Source: CAZVCJ01 sp964625745 (GTDB taxonomy: Bacteria; Chloroflexota; Anaerolineae; VGOG01). Taken from it: 14,908 nt of DNA. Shown one piece after another: positions 5,427 to 14,600 of this stretch (position 1 is the first letter of the stretch; every line of letters begins with the position of its first letter). Under the pieces are notes generated by a model that worked only from the letters and a program-made list of their open reading frames with translations, was not told the DNA's origin and did no database searches. A program made the position numbers and the translations under genes. The stretch covers positions 1 to 14,908 of the forward strand of contig CAZVCJ010000098.1 of the NCBI GenBank assembly GCA_964625745.1, read 5' to 3'.

Positions 5427-8400
5427 ATGCATGGTATAGAAAACCTTCTGGTCCAATGGCGGAAATTCGGGGCCGATACCCTGGCCCAAGGGCTGTACCG
5501 AATCCGCATAACGCTCGAAGGCAATCGCCTTCTCAACATGTACCAGACGGCGCTTACCAGCGCCGTTAGAGATTTACGGGTACCCGGAAGAGCCGAACCC
5601 CTCGATATTGAGAGTATCTACGTCCCCCTTCGAGTTGCCAAGTACTCCCATCAACGAATGGCGTCCACGGAACAGGAAACAGAGCAAAGCGACCAAGTCC
5701 TTGCCAGGACGCTGCCTGCCGAGGATGCGCTGCGCGGATCGCCGCACATGTTACTCCTGGGTCAACCCGGCAGCGGTAAGTCCACAACGTTAAGAAACCT
5801 CGCTCTCCGTTTCGTCCGGGAGGAGGTCCCCGCAGACTATGTCCGCCAGCTCACCCTGGGGCTTCAGGACAAACCCCTCGAACGCCTACTCCCCATCATG
5901 GTTTCCCTGCCTGAATTTGCCAGAAGTGACCTGGACCTGCTGGCACACCTGACCGAGATCTTTGCCGCCCATCAGGTCCCTTACCCTCATTTCTTCCTCA
6001 CCGACCGGCTTGAGAGAGGCGAGTGTGTGCTACTCATGGATGATCTGGACAAGATCGCGGAGGAAAAGCAGCGGGCACGGGTGACCGCCGAGATCCAGCA
6101 CCTGACGAACCGGTACCCCTTCAATCCCGTGATCGTAACGTCCAGGCAAGACGATGATCAGGGTCTCTCACTGCGCTTTAGACGCTGGTGGGTGCTCGGG
6201 CTGGACGATGTCGGCATAGATGACCTGGTCGCCAGATTGTACGCCGGACACCAGGAGCGGGCTCAGGCGTTGTTGCGGACCATGGACCGCAACCAGCAGC
6301 TTCACTCCCTGGCGGCTAATCCGCTGTTCCTTTCCGTCCTGCTGGTAGGCCACGAAAGTGATCAAGAACAGCCTGTGCGCTGCGCGGCCTTGTACGAGGG
6401 GCTGTTGCGTGTCCTATTAGGGCAAGATGAGGCCAGCGCGTTCGAACCAGCCCTGAAAAAGCTGTTTCTCCAGGAGTTGGCTCTGGAGCTTCACACCCGT
6501 CGAGCCCGGTCTTTGGGAAAGGGTGAACTTTTGGACAAGATGCAGGCCACCCTTTCCCGGACCACCCAGACAGCCGATAGAGCTGATCAATTGCTGAACG
6601 AGCTGGTCAGTGCCAACATTTTGTGGCCTGATCCGGGCGATGCGTACAAGTTTGCCCATTCGGCCTTTCAGGAGTACCTGGCGGCCCGCGCGGTGTTTGA
6701 ACGGAGCAACCTGGAGACTCTCGCGGGGCATGTTGATGATCCCTGGTACGAAGAGGTTTTCGTGCTCCTGGCCGGGCTGCAGGGGGAAGCCCATGAATTG
6801 ATCGGGCTGATCCGTGAGCGTAGCCAGAACCCACGGAGGGGCCTCTTCCTGGCCACGCGTTGCCTGGTCGAAGCTGGCCGAACCGATGGTGACCTGGGGG
6901 CGGAGATCGAGAGGGAACTGTTCGAGCTGTTCCAGGAGGAGGCGCCTGAGTTGTGGGAGAAAGCAGCCGCTGGCATCGCCGGAATTGAGGACAAAAGCGT
7001 GGAAGGGGCGCTTGTTGGGTTCTTGAGGGCTCAGGGCCCCGAACGCCGCCAGAACGCGGCCCGGGCCCTGGGCCGTGTTGGGAAGGAATGGGCTATTGCA
7101 CCCTTGCTTGGTGCGCTGGAAGACCCGATCCCAGAGGTCCGCAAGGGAGTCGCCTGGGCGTTGGGTCAGATCAGGGATGAGCGAGCCATCCATCCTTTGA
7201 TCCGCGTGTTTGACGATCGGGATCAGGGTGTGGCGGAGGAGGCAGCGCTGGCTGTGGCTGCGATGGGGCGACCCACCGTGGAACCACTCATCCGCTCATT
7301 GAGTGCCCCGGAAGAACAGGTTCGCAGGGTGACCATGATGGCCCTTAGCCAGATCGGTGCCCCCGCCATTAGCTTGCTGATTGAGGCTCTGGGCGATGAA
7401 CGGCGGGAGGTTCGCGAGGGAGCAAAACTTGCATTAATAAAGATAGGAAAGCCAGGAGTTGAGCAACTGGTTGAGACCTTCGCAAAGGCCCGGGACGCCC
7501 TGGTTCGAGAAATTGTGGACGTGCTTGTGGAAATCTGCGACCCGCGGGCGGTGAAACCTATAATCAACGCTCTGCCGGATGCCCAGGCTGAGATGCAGCA
7601 GGTGCTAAGAAGAGCTCTGGTGATCTTCGGAGAACCGGCAGCCAATGCACTTATAGAAGAGTTGCTTAATTTAGACTCCCGAGAAGCGGCTATGGAGACC
7701 CTGGTTGCTTTCGAAGATCTGGCAACAGCAAAGCTCAGTGTTGCCCTGGAAGACAAAAGGTGGGGAATGCGCTGGAGAGCTGCTCAAGTCCTGGGTGAAC
7801 TTCGGCGTGCAGAGGCCTTGGAGCCGCTCATCGGAGTTTTGGAAGACAACAGGAGGGAGGTAAGACGGGCAGCTACCGATGCGTTACGAAAGATCGGTGA
7901 CACGCGAGCAGTTAAACCTCTGATTGCAGTTCTGTCAGATGAAGATGATAGCGTCCGGTGGGAAGCGGCAAAGGCACTTGGAGAACTCAGGGATGTACGA
8001 GGTATTGAGCCTCTGATAGCAGCCTTGACAGATGAGGCTAAATCTGTGCGTCAAAACTCCGCATCATCATTGATCGAGATTGGTCCTGCCATTGTGGAGC
8101 CGCTCATTGAGACCCTATATGAGCGTGGCAGTCGAAGCACCGGCACTTATGATTATGTTGTTGACATACTGGACAAAATCAGCACAAGGTACAAAACACA
8201 GAACCCTTTGCGAGCAGATTTAGCGGCAGTATATTGCCAGCTTTTGACAGGCAAATACACCTTGAATGAGCTCCTGCCTTCTCTTAGAGAATTGAGTTGG
8301 TGGCAACACGGGAGTGAATTATACCAGTTGTTTCGTATGCTTGACTCTCTAACGCGATGTCAAGGTGTAGAAGAGGTCACCATCGAAAAAAGGGACCTGG

Positions 8401-10172
8401 ATCAGTTGAGTAATTCGATAAGATGGCTGTCATACAGCGAGCTCAGGACATGGTTGCGGGATCTTGGTAGGGTTGTCGAGGACATCGCATGGCATCGTGC
8501 GAGCTCAATTGAGAAGACCCGTCAAGATGCCTTGCTTCGCGCTAAGACAGGCGCGAAACGGCTGGAAGACTTAGCAACTGCATTCGCTGATCCAGAAATG
8601 CGAATACTTCGCGAGGTCAGCGAGCATCTGCATCGTCTGATAATTGAGACTCTCGGTCTACAAACTAAGCGCCCGACACTTCAGTTGATTCTTCGCACAG
8701 ATCAGATCCGTATAGCCGATCCTAACTCCCTTAGTGTATTGGCCTATGACCTGGAAAACTCAGGCGATGCACCAGCGTGGAACTTCAGCATTGCCCTCGA
8801 GTCTCCCCAAGGAGGCGAATTGACGGTTGTCAAAGGAGTACAACAATATCCCTGCCAACTCGATCCTGGAGAAAAGCGCCAAATCGAGTTCTACGTCACC
8901 CCAGGGGAAGCGAGGAACTGGGAGCCAACCTTGGAGGTCAGATACGATGATCCAAGGCGAGAAGGTCATTTCGAGCGTCTCAGTGGCGGCAGAGTGGATT
9001 TCTATGAAGATGTGAATCCATATCAGCCTATCGGGCTAAGTCCCTACACCCCTGGCAAGGCTGTAGATAATCCCGAAATGTTGTACGGGCGAGATGATGT
9101 CCTTGACTGGGTAGATCAGAATCTCAGCGGACTACATCAGGAGAACATCCTGGTTTTACACGGACAGCGGCGTACGGGGAAGACTTCCGTCCTCCTTGAA
9201 TTAGAGCGGAGGGAGCCGAAAACACCACGTGTTTTCGTGCGGTTCAACCTGGAGGTAGCTGAATTAGAGTCCACCGGTGATCTATTCTATGAAATGGCTT
9301 TGCAATTACACAAGAAACTCTCAACCGAATATGATGTCCCTGTGCGAGAACCGATTGAAGAGGAATATGTGTCATACCCTTGGCGTCGCTTTAGGGATTT
9401 CCACGACGAGCTTCAGGCGTGTCTGGGAGACACATCCGTTGTCCTCATGGTAGATGAATTTGACATTCTGATTGACAAGGTTCGAAAGGATATCGTAACG
9501 CAAGATGTTTTCCGTCATATTAGATGGTTGATGCAGGAAAGTAGGAGCCTCAATTTTGTCTTTACAGGTGCTTATGAACTAAGCAAGATGCTACTTGATC
9601 ATAGGTCTTTTCTTTTCAACATCGCCAAGCAACAGAGGATTGGCTGCCTTGCGAAGAATGATGCAAAGAGCCTAATCATCAAGCCAATGGCAGGGCTTCT
9701 CCATTACCATCCCCTCGCCGTTGAAAAGATTCTGCGAGTCACGGCAGGTCATCCCTACTATATCCAGTACATTTGCGACAAATTGGTTCATTTGGCTCGG
9801 GATAGGAGAAAGAACTACGTCGATTTGTCTGATGTGAACGAAGCTCTGGAGAAACTCGTCGAGGAGATCCCTGGGCAGATCAAGTGGGACTATGAGCTAC
9901 TCTCCAGGGACGAACAAGTGACCATGGCGGCTTTGGCTTTCGTAAGTGATGCATGGACCTCCGTCCCAACCAGGGATATTGAAACGACCCTGGAGCGGCA
10001 CGGTTTCTCTGTGCCGAATTTGTCGAATGTTCTTAGAGAACTAAAGGGGCAGGATTTCATTCAAGAGAAGAAAGTCGGGCAGAAACATGAGTATCGTTTT
10101 CGTATGGAACTGCTACGGGTGTGGCTAGAGCAGAACGACATGTTGCTAAGACTCAAGAAGGAGATTGGGTGA
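5427..10172 (+). CDS. NACHT NTPase / HEAT repeats / Ig-like / second STAND ATPase fusion protein
   Basis: This 1581-residue, apparently soluble protein joins two separate P-loop ATPases. Residues 1-100 end in a YVPL stretch often seen before NACHT domains. The NACHT domain (about 105-430) has Walker A GQPGSGKST (112-120), Walker B VLLMDDLD (201-208), a TSR sensor (238-240) and the helical tail motif FAHSAFQEYLAA (409-420). About twelve HEAT repeats follow (520-900). A helical region (900-1080) and an Ig-like beta domain (1081-1195) lead to a second ATPase with Walker A GQRRTGKTS (1246-1254), Walker B VVLMVDEFD (1338-1346) and a C-terminal winged-helix-like region. NACHT and other STAND proteins are ligand-triggered oligomerising switches, many acting in antiphage defence or regulation. 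No membrane segment, nuclease or protease motif is visible. It lies 2 bp before the next gene. GC content falls sharply near 7420. The partner and ligand are unknown. Confidence 0.93.
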   Translation: MHGIENLLVQWRKFGADTLAQGLYRIRITLEGNRLLNMYQTALTSAVRDLRVPGRAEPLDIESIYVPLRVAKYSHQRMASTEQETEQSDQVLARTLPAEDALRGSPHMLLLGQPGSGKSTTLRNLALRFVREEVPADYVRQLTLGLQDKPLERLLPIMVSLPEFARSDLDLLAHLTEIFAAHQVPYPHFFLTDRLERGECVLLMDDLDKIAEEKQRARVTAEIQHLTNRYPFNPVIVTSRQDDDQGLSLRFRRWWVLGLDDVGIDDLVARLYAGHQERAQALLRTMDRNQQLHSLAANPLFLSVLLVGHESDQEQPVRCAALYEGLLRVLLGQDEASAFEPALKKLFLQELALELHTRRARSLGKGELLDKMQATLSRTTQTADRADQLLNELVSANILWPDPGDAYKFAHSAFQEYLAARAVFERSNLETLAGHVDDPWYEEVFVLLAGLQGEAHELIGLIRERSQNPRRGLFLATRCLVEAGRTDGDLGAEIERELFELFQEEAPELWEKAAAGIAGIEDKSVEGALVGFLRAQGPERRQNAARALGRVGKEWAIAPLLGALEDPIPEVRKGVAWALGQIRDERAIHPLIRVFDDRDQGVAEEAALAVAAMGRPTVEPLIRSLSAPEEQVRRVTMMALSQIGAPAISLLIEALGDERREVREGAKLALIKIGKPGVEQLVETFAKARDALVREIVDVLVEICDPRAVKPIINALPDAQAEMQQVLRRALVIFGEPAANALIEELLNLDSREAAMETLVAFEDLATAKLSVALEDKRWGMRWRAAQVLGELRRAEALEPLIGVLEDNRREVRRAATDALRKIGDTRAVKPLIAVLSDEDDSVRWEAAKALGELRDVRGIEPLIAALTDEAKSVRQNSASSLIEIGPAIVEPLIETLYERGSRSTGTYDYVVDILDKISTRYKTQNPLRADLAAVYCQLLTGKYTLNELLPSLRELSWWQHGSELYQLFRMLDSLTRCQGVEEVTIEKRDLDQLSNSIRWLSYSELRTWLRDLGRVVEDIAWHRASSIEKTRQDALLRAKTGAKRLEDLATAFADPEMRILREVSEHLHRLIIETLGLQTKRPTLQLILRTDQIRIADPNSLSVLAYDLENSGDAPAWNFSIALESPQGGELTVVKGVQQYPCQLDPGEKRQIEFYVTPGEARNWEPTLEVRYDDPRREGHFERLSGGRVDFYEDVNPYQPIGLSPYTPGKAVDNPEMLYGRDDVLDWVDQNLSGLHQENILVLHGQRRTGKTSVLLELERREPKTPRVFVRFNLEVAELESTGDLFYEMALQLHKKLSTEYDVPVREPIEEEYVSYPWRRFRDFHDELQACLGDTSVVLMVDEFDILIDKVRKDIVTQDVFRHIRWLMQESRSLNFVFTGAYELSKMLLDHRSFLFNIAKQQRIGCLAKNDAKSLIIKPMAGLLHYHPLAVEKILRVTAGHPYYIQYICDKLVHLARDRRKNYVDLSDVNEALEKLVEEIPGQIKWDYELLSRDEQVTMAALAFVSDAWTSVPTRDIETTLERHGFSVPNLSNVLRELKGQDFIQEKKVGQKHEYRFRMELLRVWLEQNDMLLRLKKEIG

Positions 10173-10174
10173 TA

Positions 10175-11458
10175 ATGTCCACGCACACGAAGGGGAGAAA
10201 CCCGTATTATCACCGGGAGCCCATTGAGAACCCTGATCAGTTCTTTGATCGGGAAGAAATCCTCTCTGATATCTTCGAGTACATTCGAATGAGACAGAGT
10301 GTCTCGCTAGTTGGCGAACGGCGCATTGGCAAGACATCCATCTTGTATCAACTAATGAATAGGAAAGTGAGAGCACGTTATCTGCCTGAGGTTGATTCTT
10401 TTGTCTTCGTCTATGTTAATCCCGATTTAGGTATAGAAAAGCCTCAGGACTTCTATCACGCTGTGTTCAGATCGATAGAGAATCAAGTACCCTCTTTTGC
10501 GCTCTCGGAGGAAAAGGAGATAGGGCATAGGACCGCGCGAGAGTATTTATGGCAGTTGAGGCCACTATGCCTGGTATTACTGCTAGATGAATTCCAGAAG
10601 TTCACGACGAACGAGAGCTTCTCTGAAGGTTTTTACAGGTTCCTTCGAGCAATCGCAGATGCCCCCAGCAGGGAGTATGACGTGTCTTTGGTTACAGCAA
10701 CGCCGATGCAACTATATGAGATTTGCCGTCCCGAGCTGATGGGATCAGCATCCTCAGCTTTCTTCAGTGGCTTCAAGCCAGTATTTGTGGGCTCTTTCAC
10801 CGACGGACAGTTTGACAGCTTTCTCGAGAAAACTTCATCCCCCGCGAATGTTCCATTACTGAACTATAGGCGCGAAATCTTTGATCTGGCTGGTCGCTTC
10901 CCCTTCTTCATGCAGATCGCCTGCTATTGCTACTTTGAGGCTTGGATTAAGAGAGGACCACCTTTAGATCACACAGCGATCCGGCAGCAATTTATGGACG
11001 AAGCTAGAGGGCATTTCAGGTTTATCTGGAACAACCTCAATCCAAGTGAACAGCAGTTGGTGCTGAAATTGGCGAATGGGGAAACAGTGAACCAGGGGGC
11101 TATCCTTCGGGCTCTGGCTCGAAGAGGCTACCTGGAAGATGGCTGCCTTTTCTGCTCCGCTTTTGCAGCATTTGTTCTCCAAATATCCAAAGGTGTTTGG
11201 GTTGATGAAAAAAACCAAACAGTGTGGGGTAATGGTGAGGAAGTCAATCTGACGGACACTGAGTACAGGCTGCTGCTGATCCTGTGGAAGAACAAAGGTA
11301 GACTTTGCACCAAAAACGACATAGCTATGGCCGTCTGGCCGAATGGCGCCTCTGACGAGATGATACAGCAGGTGGTCAGACGTGTACGTTCCAAACTGGG
11401 TCCCATTGGCCAACATATTCGAACAATTCACGGACGAGGCTACAAGTTGGAAGATTGA
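10175..11458 (+). CDS. STAND ATPase with C-terminal OmpR/PhoB-type DNA-binding domain
   Basis: The start at MSTHTKGR (10175) sits 2 bp after the NACHT gene stop, with AAGGAG 11 nt upstream; an overlapping frame from 10121 has no such site. The 427-residue protein has a STAND/AAA ATPase with Walker A GERRIGKTS (47-55) and Walker B LVLLLDEFQ (133-141), a helical middle part, and a winged helix at about 340-427. The winged helix matches the OmpR/PhoB family: EVNLTDTEYRLLLILW, the recognition-helix stretch QQVVRRVRSKL, and the wing IRTIHGRGYKL. It is most likely an ATP-controlled transcription regulator. Its ATPase resembles the second ATPase of the upstream protein, including the entry pattern NPY...NPx and the RRxGKTS loop, so the two may co-assemble. 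In SARP-type STAND regulators this DNA-binding domain is N-terminal, so the order here is unusual. Confidence 0.92.
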   Translation: MSTHTKGRNPYYHREPIENPDQFFDREEILSDIFEYIRMRQSVSLVGERRIGKTSILYQLMNRKVRARYLPEVDSFVFVYVNPDLGIEKPQDFYHAVFRSIENQVPSFALSEEKEIGHRTAREYLWQLRPLCLVLLLDEFQKFTTNESFSEGFYRFLRAIADAPSREYDVSLVTATPMQLYEICRPELMGSASSAFFSGFKPVFVGSFTDGQFDSFLEKTSSPANVPLLNYRREIFDLAGRFPFFMQIACYCYFEAWIKRGPPLDHTAIRQQFMDEARGHFRFIWNNLNPSEQQLVLKLANGETVNQGAILRALARRGYLEDGCLFCSAFAAFVLQISKGVWVDEKNQTVWGNGEEVNLTDTEYRLLLILWKNKGRLCTKNDIAMAVWPNGASDEMIQQVVRRVRSKLGPIGQHIRTIHGRGYKLED

Positions 11459-11470
11459 TGAAGATCGTTT

Positions 11471-11561
11471 CAGTAGATCCGGTTTTGCTCGGCCTGGATC
11501 GTCAGATCCAAGCCAGAAGCGGGGATTTGGCAATCCCCTTGTAGCATTCTTGGATCTACTG
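11471..11561 (+). other. Three-way-junction-forming element downstream of the STAND regulator gene
   Basis: An outer perfect inverted repeat, CAGTAGATCC (11471-11480) with GGATCTACTG (11552-11561), encloses two hairpins. The first pairs GGCCTGGATC (11491-11500) with GATCCAAGCC (11505-11514) around GTCA, with one mismatch. The second pairs GGGGATT (11521-11527) with AATCCCC (11532-11538) around TGGC. It lies in the 3' untranslated region before the terminator. It could be a structured RNA, a 3'-end stability element or the trace of a small mobile repeat. I do not recognise the family. Confidence 0.6.
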
Positions 11562-11605
11562 CGCCTGGTGTTAATATGGACAACCTGTGACGTTTGGCAG
11601 TACTA

Positions 11606-11640
11606 AAAAGCCACCTGCGTGGTTAACGCAGGTGGCTTTT
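11606..11640. terminator. Bidirectional Rho-independent terminator between convergent genes
   Basis: AAAAGCCACCTGCGT (11606-11620) pairs perfectly with ACGCAGGTGGCTTTT (11626-11640) around the loop GGTTA. A-tracts and T-tracts on both sides make it work in either direction. It serves the NACHT operon on the plus strand and the SBBP gene, which ends at 11674, on the minus strand. Confidence 0.93.
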
Positions 11641-11673
11641 CTACATGAGAAGGATGTTGCCGACGGCCTGTTC

Positions 11674-14600
11674 CTATGGATGCGCTTTCAAGATAAGCGG
11701 CAGGTAGACCTGATGGCCAGGTACGCTTGGGAAAGCCCAGGTGACACAGAGTTGGCAGGCTGTACCCTGAGGGTTGTTATCGAGAGAAACGCGATCGTTG
11801 CTGTTCTGGATGGCCAAGACATAGGTTCCGCCTTCGGGCCTGATCAGACGGGGAAAAAGATCAACCTGGCCGATATATCCTTCCCTGTCATACTGGATGG
11901 CGGTACTCCCCCACCCTCCCCCCCACCACCACTCCGTTTTGTTATCGCTCCACATCTCCAAGACAGCCCGGTCCACCTCCATACCCGGAAGGGGAGGGGA
12001 TAGCGTGAAAATACGCCGATACAGGTGAGTTACCCCGCCCCTCGCTTCCTGGTTGCCATTCGCATCCCGCAGACCAATGGGCCTACATTTGCCATCGCCG
12101 GGCATAGAATCCCAACTGGGAGAGGCCCAGTCATTCCACCAAACCTTTGAGGCAGTCTGCCAGGAGCTAGCGGGATCGACGTACAGTTGATTCCATCCCC
12201 AGGGGGCTGGTGGAGAGGGCACATGAATGAGCGAGGAATCGCTGGCTGACTTAGTCTTGTACCCATAGAAGTCTGAGCCATCAATCCGGTAAATGCTATC
12301 CCCAGGAGAACAGCAATAGCACACCGTCGTTGGGGAAGGCGTAGGCGTAGGCGTGCGTGTAGGCGTGTTGGTTGGTGTTGGTGTGGGCGTGGGCGTGTCG
12401 GTTGGCGTTGGTGTGGGCGTGGTGGGCGTGGTGGTTGGTGTTGGTGTGAGCGTGGGCGTGTCAGTCGGCGTCGGTGTACAGGTTGGCGTTACTGTAGAAG
12501 TGCCGGACGTGGGGGTCGGCGTTGTGGTGTGTGTGGGCGTAGGCAGAGGCGGCTCCCCGCTCAAGTCCAAACACAGGACAAATGCATCATTGCCCCCGTT
12601 GTGGCTGGTGTCGTAAGCCCCGGCAGTAGTGGGAAAGAGGATGTCCTCGGAGTACCAGGTCTCGCCTGTGACCACGGCTTTGCCGGCGACGTCCAGGTCC
12701 AGCGCCAGGGCGGAGCCCCGGTCATTCTCACTTCCGCCCACAAAGGTGCTATACAGCAGCGACCTCCCGTCGGCGGCCAGCTTCAAGACGAAGACGTCGT
12801 ATTTCCCGTGGTGGTTACGGTCGTAAGCCCCGTCGGTGGTGGGGAAGTCTTCGGAGTACCAGGTCTCGCCCGCGACCACGGCGTTACCGTCACCGTCCAG
12901 CGCCAGCGTGTAGCCCCAGTCACTGCTACTGCCACCCACGAAGGTGCTGTACAGTGGCGAACTTCCGTCCAGCTTCAACTTCAAGACGAAGACATCGTAG
13001 TTCCCGTTGTGGCTGGTGTCGTAAGCCCCGCTGGTGGTGGGAAAGCCCGGGGACTGTGTCCGGCCCGTGACCACGGCGTTGCCAGCGACGTCCAGGTCCA
13101 GCGCGCAACCCCAGTCACTGCTGCTTCCCCCCACAAAGGTGCTGTACAGCAGCGAACCTCCGTCGGCAGCCAGCTTCAACACGAAGACGTCCAGTCCTCC
13201 GTTGTGGCTGGAGTCGTAAGCCCCGCTGGTGGGGAAGCCGTCGGACCGGGTCTCGCCCGTGACCAGGGCGTTGCCATCTCCGTCCAGCGCCAGCGCGCAG
13301 CCCCAGTCATTGCTACTTCCACCCACAAAGGTGCTGTACAACAGCGAACCCCCGCCGGCGGCCAGCTTCAAGACGAAGACATCGTAGTTCCCGTTGTGGC
13401 TGGTGTCGTAAGCCCCGCTGGTGGTGGGAAAGCCCGGGGACTGTGTCCGGCCCGTGACCACGGCGTTGCCAGCGACGTCCAGGTCCAGCGCGCAACCCCA
13501 GTCACTGCTGCTTCCCCCCACAAAGGTGCTGTACAGCAGCGAACCTCCGTCGGCAGCCAGCTTCAACACGAAGACGTCCAGTCCTCCGTTGTGGCTGGAG
13601 TCGTAAGCCCCGCTGGTGGGGAAGTTGGAGGATCCTGTACTGCCCACGACCACGACGTTGCCCGCGCTATCCAGTGCCAGCGCGGAGCCCTGGTCATCGC
13701 TACTTCCGCCCACAAAGGTACTGTACAACAGCGAACCCCCGTCGGCGGCCAGCTTCAAGACGAAGACATCCCAGCCTCTATTGTAGCTGTAAGCCCCGGC
13801 GATGGCGGGGAAGTCGGGGGAATATGTCTGCCCCGTGACCACGGCGTTGCCGCCGTCGTCCAGCGCCAGCGCCAGGCCCTGGTCATCCCCACTTCCCCCC
13901 ACGAAGGTGCTGTAAGGCAGGCCATTAGACGATTGCAGATTGGGGGACTTCGGCGAGCTCAGTCGAGCCGTTGCAGGCCTGCCCTGAGCCCAGTCGAAGG
14001 GTTGCGAATCGGAGGTTGGGGCAGAGAAAGGGTGAGCTACCTCGAAGGTTCCATCCATGTCGAAGATTTCGGCCGGGCTCAACCCAGGGGGTGAAGGTTG
14101 ACCCTCTGGCCTGGCGCCCTCAACCGTCAGCAGAGGCAAGGTGAAGTCGCCCAGGGCGGTAGTGAGGCGCAGGTGTTGCCCAGAGTCCAGAGCCGCAGCG
14201 TCGGCGCCTTCCACGCGCAGGCGCACAGCGGACGCATTGGCGCCCTCACGCACCTCCAGACGCCACGGTAGAGTCGCCCCTACCACCAGGTCCACGCCGG
14301 GGTACAGGTCCAGGTAGCGCACGCCGCCCCACACCGGCACGGCGGGCCGCCATTGAGCGGGGTCGCTGCCAGTGAAGTAGCTCACTACGGTGTCCAGGCG
14401 ATCAAAGGGCTCGAGGCGGGGGTGGGGATTGGCGCCAAGAAAACTCAGTTTCAGGTTCACACCACGGAGCGGTTCGTCTTCACGTTCCGCTTTCGTGTCA
14501 ATAGGCCCACGTTCAACAATGGTGAACCAGATGGCATCCTCGGCCAGCCACATGGTGGCGGGGCCGCCCCGGACCTGGAAGCGGGCGCCGTCAGGAAACT

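Noticed and set aside
6417..7193. A 258-codon minus-strand frame inside the NACHT gene
   Set aside because: It is opposite conserved NACHT and HEAT sequence and has no recognisable domain.
12979..13624. Repeats as a CRISPR array or transposon ends
   Set aside because: The period is 387 bp, the copies are coding and in frame with the propeller blades, and there are no spacers, terminal inverted repeats or transposase.
12529..14094. A 521-codon plus-strand frame opposite the SBBP gene
   Set aside because: It is a repeat-driven antisense shadow; the minus-strand frame has a signal peptide, ribosome site and a recognised repeat family.
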